A stretch of 64,000 nt of DNA, from assembly GCA_030524105.1 (NCBI GenBank), contig JAUNHE010000002.1, positions 248,001 through 312,000 on the forward strand, given 5' to 3'. Below, one piece after another: positions 61,410 through 64,000 of this stretch. The notes under the pieces are model-generated. The model worked only from the letters and a program-made list of their open reading frames with translations, was not told the DNA's origin and did not search any database. The translations under genes were made by a program, and so were the position numbers. Every line of letters starts with the position of its first letter. Position 1 is the stretch's first letter. Source of the stretch: Rothia sp. (in: high G+C Gram-positive bacteria) (lineage in GTDB: Bacteria > Actinomycetota > Actinomycetes > Actinomycetales > Micrococcaceae).

Positions 61410-62216
61410 ATGAAAATAGCCACATGGAACGTCAATTCAATCCGCGCCCGAGCCGACCGCATAGAAGATTGGTTAGATAAATCAGATATAGATGTGCTGG
61501 CTATCCAGGAGACAAAGGCCAAGGACGACAACTTCCCCTATGAAATTTTTGACTTTTTGGGCTATGAGGTTGCCCACTTTGGTCTCAACCAGTGGAACGG
61601 TGTGGCCATTGCCTCACGCTGTGGTTTAGCTGATGTCCAGAAAACCTTCCCCAACCAGCCCAGCTTCGCCAAAGAAGGTCAACCCGCAGTCCAGGAAGCC
61701 AGGGCAATTGCAGCAACCTGCGCCGGCATCCGCATCTGGAGTCTTTACATCCCCAATGGCCGCTCCCGCACAGATCCGCACATGTCCTATAAGCTAGCCT
61801 GGCTCAAAACACTTTGCCAGCAAACCCAAGACTGGCTGCGGCAGGATCCCCAACAGCAGCTTGCTCTTGTTGGGGACTGGAACGTTGCCCCCTTTGACGA
61901 CGATGTTTGGGATATAGCTTTTTTTGAACAAGAAGAGCTAACACACATTACGCCGGCAGAACGTGCCGCCTTTATGAGTTTTATCTCTACTGCCGGCCTA
62001 ATCGATGTCGTGCGCCCCTACACACCCGGAGAATACACCTACTGGGATTACACCAAGGGCCGTTTTCCCAAGAACGAGGGCATGCGCATTGATTTTCAGT
62101 TACACTCCCCCGCCCTAGCCCAACGGGTTAGCAAGGCCTACATTGATCTAGAGGAACGGCAGGGCCAGGGTGCTTCGGATCATGCTCCGGTTGTGGTCGA
62201 GCTCAAGGATGCCTAA
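61410..62216 (+). CDS. xth: Exodeoxyribonuclease III / AP endonuclease
   Basis: Mg-dependent 3'-exonuclease and apurinic endonuclease of base-excision repair. Active-site motifs are KIATWNVNSIRAR (Asn), AIQETKAKDDNFP (the catalytic Glu), ALVGDWNVAPFDDD (Asp-Asn pair) and the ending GASDHAPVVVEL (Asp-His). The ATG at 61410 is the family start; earlier in-frame GTG at 61341 is not supported by homology. No clear ribosome site precedes it. Length 268 is usual. Confidence 0.95.
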   Translation: MKIATWNVNSIRARADRIEDWLDKSDIDVLAIQETKAKDDNFPYEIFDFLGYEVAHFGLNQWNGVAIASRCGLADVQKTFPNQPSFAKEGQPAVQEARAIAATCAGIRIWSLYIPNGRSRTDPHMSYKLAWLKTLCQQTQDWLRQDPQQQLALVGDWNVAPFDDDVWDIAFFEQEELTHITPAERAAFMSFISTAGLIDVVRPYTPGEYTYWDYTKGRFPKNEGMRIDFQLHSPALAQRVSKAYIDLEERQGQGASDHAPVVVELKDA

Positions 62217-62220
62217 GGCC

Positions 62221-62264
62221 AAAGAAAAAGTCCACTGATACGTTAGAAGCCCGTATCAGTGGAC
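62221..62264 (-). terminator. Terminator of the tRNA cluster
   Basis: A 13-bp perfect stem, GTCCACTGATACG (62230-62242) with CGTATCAGTGGAC (62252-62264), is followed on the minus strand by TTTTTCTTT. It lies just after tRNA-Phe and just after xth on the opposite strand, so it may serve both. Confidence 0.85.
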
Positions 62265-62266
62265 TG

Positions 62267-62339
62267 TGGCTCCGACCGGCGTCGATCCGGTGACCTTACG
62301 ATTTTCAGTCGCACGCTCTACCAACTGAGCTACAGAGCC
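62267..62339 (-). tRNA. tRNA-Phe (GAA)
   Basis: Full cloverleaf: acceptor GGCTCTG/CGGAGCC, D-arm with AGCTCAGTTGGTAGAGC, anticodon GAA in CGACTGAAAATCG, and T-arm GGATCGACGCC. CCA is not encoded. Last of three adjacent tRNAs transcribed leftwards. Confidence 0.93.
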
Positions 62340-62401
62340 AGGCATATCGCTTAGATATACCACAACCGCCTAACCCTAAATCTAGAATAAGGCGGCCTAA
62401 G

Positions 62402-62475
62402 CGACCCCGACGGGACTTGAACCCGCGACCTCCGGCGTGACAGGCCGGCGCGCTAACCAACTGCGCTACGGGGCC
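62402..62475 (-). tRNA. tRNA-Asp (GTC)
   Basis: Acceptor GGCCCCG/CGGGGTC (one G-U pair), D-arm GCGCAGTTGGTTAGCGC, anticodon GTC in CCTGTCACG, and T-arm GGGTTCAAGTCCC. CCA is not encoded. Middle gene of the Glu-Asp-Phe cluster. Confidence 0.93.
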
Positions 62476-62540
62476 ATCGTTGAAACAACAGAGTCAGACT
62501 CTATCCCATCCAACGTGACATTGCAAATCGAAATTTGCAG

Positions 62541-62613
62541 TACCCCCAACGGGATTTGAACCCGTGTTACCGCCGTGAAAGGGCGGCGTCCTAGGCCGCT
62601 AGACGATGGGGGC
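62541..62613 (-). tRNA. tRNA-Glu (TTC)
   Basis: Acceptor GCCCCCA/TGGGGGT, D-arm TCTAGCGGCCTAGGA, anticodon TTC in CCCTTTCACGG, and T-arm GGGTTCAAATCCC. CCA is not encoded. First gene of the cluster. A short hairpin (62522-62539, TGCAAAT/ATTTGCA) follows before tRNA-Asp. Confidence 0.93.
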
Positions 62614-62661
62614 CTCAGGAGAAAAACAAACCGGAAGAAACCAGCCTGTCCTTCGAACCTC

Positions 62662-62682
62662 AACTAGCTTACGCTAGTTTTT
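62662..62682 (+). terminator. Short plus-strand terminator-like hairpin
   Basis: AACTAGC-TTAC-GCTAGTT is followed by TTTT on the plus strand, just upstream of the tRNA-Glu gene. No plus-strand gene ends nearby, so it may be part of the tRNA promoter region by chance or may block antisense transcripts. Confidence 0.4.
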
Positions 62683-62765
62683 GAGCCCACGCAAATTCGC
62701 AGCCGCTTCTTCTTACTCTTTTTAGCCCAGGGAAGGCCAGTATCCAGCCAAGGGGCAGCCAGCAA

Positions 62766-62801
62766 GCCAGAAAATCCGTGAAATTTCAGTGATTTTCTGG
62801 C
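62766..62801 (-). terminator. 11-bp inverted repeat after the universal stress protein gene
   Basis: GCCAGAAAATC and GATTTTCTGGC (62766-62776, 62791-62801) form a perfect stem about 20 bp after the stop. There is no U-tract, so it is a transcript-end hairpin of uncertain strength. Confidence 0.6.
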
Positions 62802-62823
62802 CGCTGTAGTCCCAAAAATATTA

Positions 62824-63843
62824 TTAACCCCAGGTGATATCAGCCGCAGGTGCAGAATCAATACGGGGATCTTCAAGCTCAGGAACAATCATGACCGGAG
62901 TCTTAGTGTTATGCAGCACCCCCTGAGAGGTAGAACCCAAAAGCATGCCGGCAACTCCACCGCGACCGCGGGTACCAACCACAATTAAGTCCGCTTCCTT
63001 GCCGGCTTCTAGCAGAACCTGAACCGGGGAGCCATCAATCAGCTTAAATTCAATTTCAAGCTCTGGGAAGAATCCTCGAATCCAGGTTGCGGCCTTACGC
63101 TGTAGATCCGCAATTTCCCGGTACATAGCCTCAAAGTCCACGGCAGCAGGCACCCAGTTGAGGGCACCGGTATAGGGGGCCAGGGCATTAACTAAAATCA
63201 GTTTTACCCCCCGCCGATCAGCCTCATCGGCTGCCTTCAAAATGGCAACACGGGCCTGATCCGAACCGTCCGAGCCAACCACAATGGGCTTGCCCTGCTC
63301 CAAAATCTCTGGATTTTTATCAATCTGCTCACCAAAAGAAGCTGGAACAGCAACAGTTGGACAGTGGGCATGAGCTGGCAAGGAAGTAGAAACCGTCCCC
63401 AGGAGCCTACCCAAGAACCCTCCGTGTGAGCGGGATCCAACAACCATCAGATCTGCTCTCTTGGAAAGCTCTAGCAGCACCCCGGTGGCGTCTCCTGTTT
63501 CTACCGTGGCCCTAATTTCTACATCTGTATGAGAGATTCTGGCATGCGCCTCGTTAAGAATCTGGGCAACCCCGTCCCGCAAGGCCTGCTCGTCAACAAC
63601 CGAATAACCGGCGTCAAAACCTGTGCCGGTAAACACCGGTAGGGAGTAAGCGGTGACCAGCCGAACCGGAAGCTGCCGGTGCTTGGCCTCCCTTACCGCC
63701 CACTGCAAAGCGCCATAGGACTGCTCGGAGCCATCGATACCAACAATGATTTCTCCAGAAATTTGGGAAAGGTCTACGCCCTTGTCTCGACTTGCTACAG
63801 CTTGCTCACCAAATGTTTTTTGACCTGATTCGCTGTCAGTCAT
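62824..63843 (-). CDS. Universal stress protein, two tandem Usp domains
   Basis: 339 residues with two Usp folds (about 25-165 and 180-315). Each has the ATP-binding element: VVGSRSHGGFLGRLLGTVS and VVGTRGRGGVAGMLLGSTS, both ending in the G-x9-G-(S/T) pattern. Such tandem proteins are typical of actinobacteria and are induced by stress or low oxygen. The ATG at 63843 has a GGAGG site; upstream in-frame starts are not needed. An AT-rich TATATA element near 63885-63895 may be its promoter. Confidence 0.92.
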   Translation of the reverse strand: MTDSESGQKTFGEQAVASRDKGVDLSQISGEIIVGIDGSEQSYGALQWAVREAKHRQLPVRLVTAYSLPVFTGTGFDAGYSVVDEQALRDGVAQILNEAHARISHTDVEIRATVETGDATGVLLELSKRADLMVVGSRSHGGFLGRLLGTVSTSLPAHAHCPTVAVPASFGEQIDKNPEILEQGKPIVVGSDGSDQARVAILKAADEADRRGVKLILVNALAPYTGALNWVPAAVDFEAMYREIADLQRKAATWIRGFFPELEIEFKLIDGSPVQVLLEAGKEADLIVVGTRGRGGVAGMLLGSTSQGVLHNTKTPVMIVPELEDPRIDSAPAADITWG

Positions 63844-64000
63844 GACTACCTCCATGTCTATGGGTTGCAGATCAGGTTTACCGATATATAACACGCGGCA
63901 CTGCCCACACCCTTATTTTTTCTTGCCTGGCTCAGCCAGAAGAGACCGCTAGGGATTTGCATCTTCCATGCCAAACCTATATTTCTATCTTAGAGTGCTA

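Overview
The window is a chromosomal segment of an actinomycete (Actinomycetota, probably Micrococcales; genus not determined). This rests on the tilS / zincin-metalloprotease / ppa / dacB neighbourhood, the DUF3151 gene beside class II fba, LGFP-repeat surface proteins, the long GAPDH isoform, the fused MrpA/B subunit and frequent GTG/TTG starts. GC is moderate (estimated by eye at the low to mid fifties). No phage, transposase, integrase or CRISPR array was recognised.

Layout. 1-4.3 kb: tilS (cut by the window edge), a zinc metalloprotease, inorganic pyrophosphatase and divergent dacB (PBP4). 4.3-7.1 kb: two tandem paralogous secreted CAP/SCP proteins with LGFP repeats, separated by an AT-rich spacer. 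7.5-8.9 kb: an unknown protein and a SatD-like protein. 9-13.7 kb: an auxin-efflux-family carrier and a four-gene osmoprotectant ABC operon whose first permease is frameshifted in a 7-G tract. 13.8-18.6 kb: HAD phosphatase, then serS followed at once by a metal (Mn/Zn) ABC transporter. 18.7-27.9 kb: DAG kinase, pheA, ald, DUF3151, fba, a DASS anion transporter, an SpoU methyltransferase, pyrE and a rhodanese. 28-34 kb: a POT peptide transporter, a DUF4242 protein and an operon of an acyl-CoA-dehydrogenase-like flavoprotein with an SsuABC/TauABC-type transporter. 34-40.7 kb: a six-gene Mrp/Mnh cation/proton antiporter operon. 40.9-42.3 kb: uracil permease.

The stretch 42.3-46.4 kb is AT-richer than its surroundings and looks acquired: a 54-residue two-helix membrane protein, an ABC-2 exporter pair and a phytoene-desaturase-like FAD enzyme, with poly-C tracts upstream of the exporter. 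From 46.5 kb: Ohr peroxidase, a glycerophosphodiesterase, HAD phosphatase, PEBP protein, fructokinase and a divergent long GAPDH. From 61.1 down to 52.2 kb runs one minus-strand block: PelG-like exporter, PelF-like glycosyltransferase, a glycoside-hydrolase-like protein, an enoyl-CoA-hydratase/HIBCH-like enzyme, FdhD and an FdhF/YdeP-type molybdenum oxidoreductase. The right end holds exodeoxyribonuclease III, a Glu-Asp-Phe tRNA cluster and a tandem universal stress protein.

The parts most worth following up are the compact Pel-like polysaccharide locus without other recognisable pel genes, the 42-46 kb islet with its unlisted small protein, the homopolymer frameshift in the osmoprotectant permease, and the flavoprotein/ABC operon of unknown substrate.
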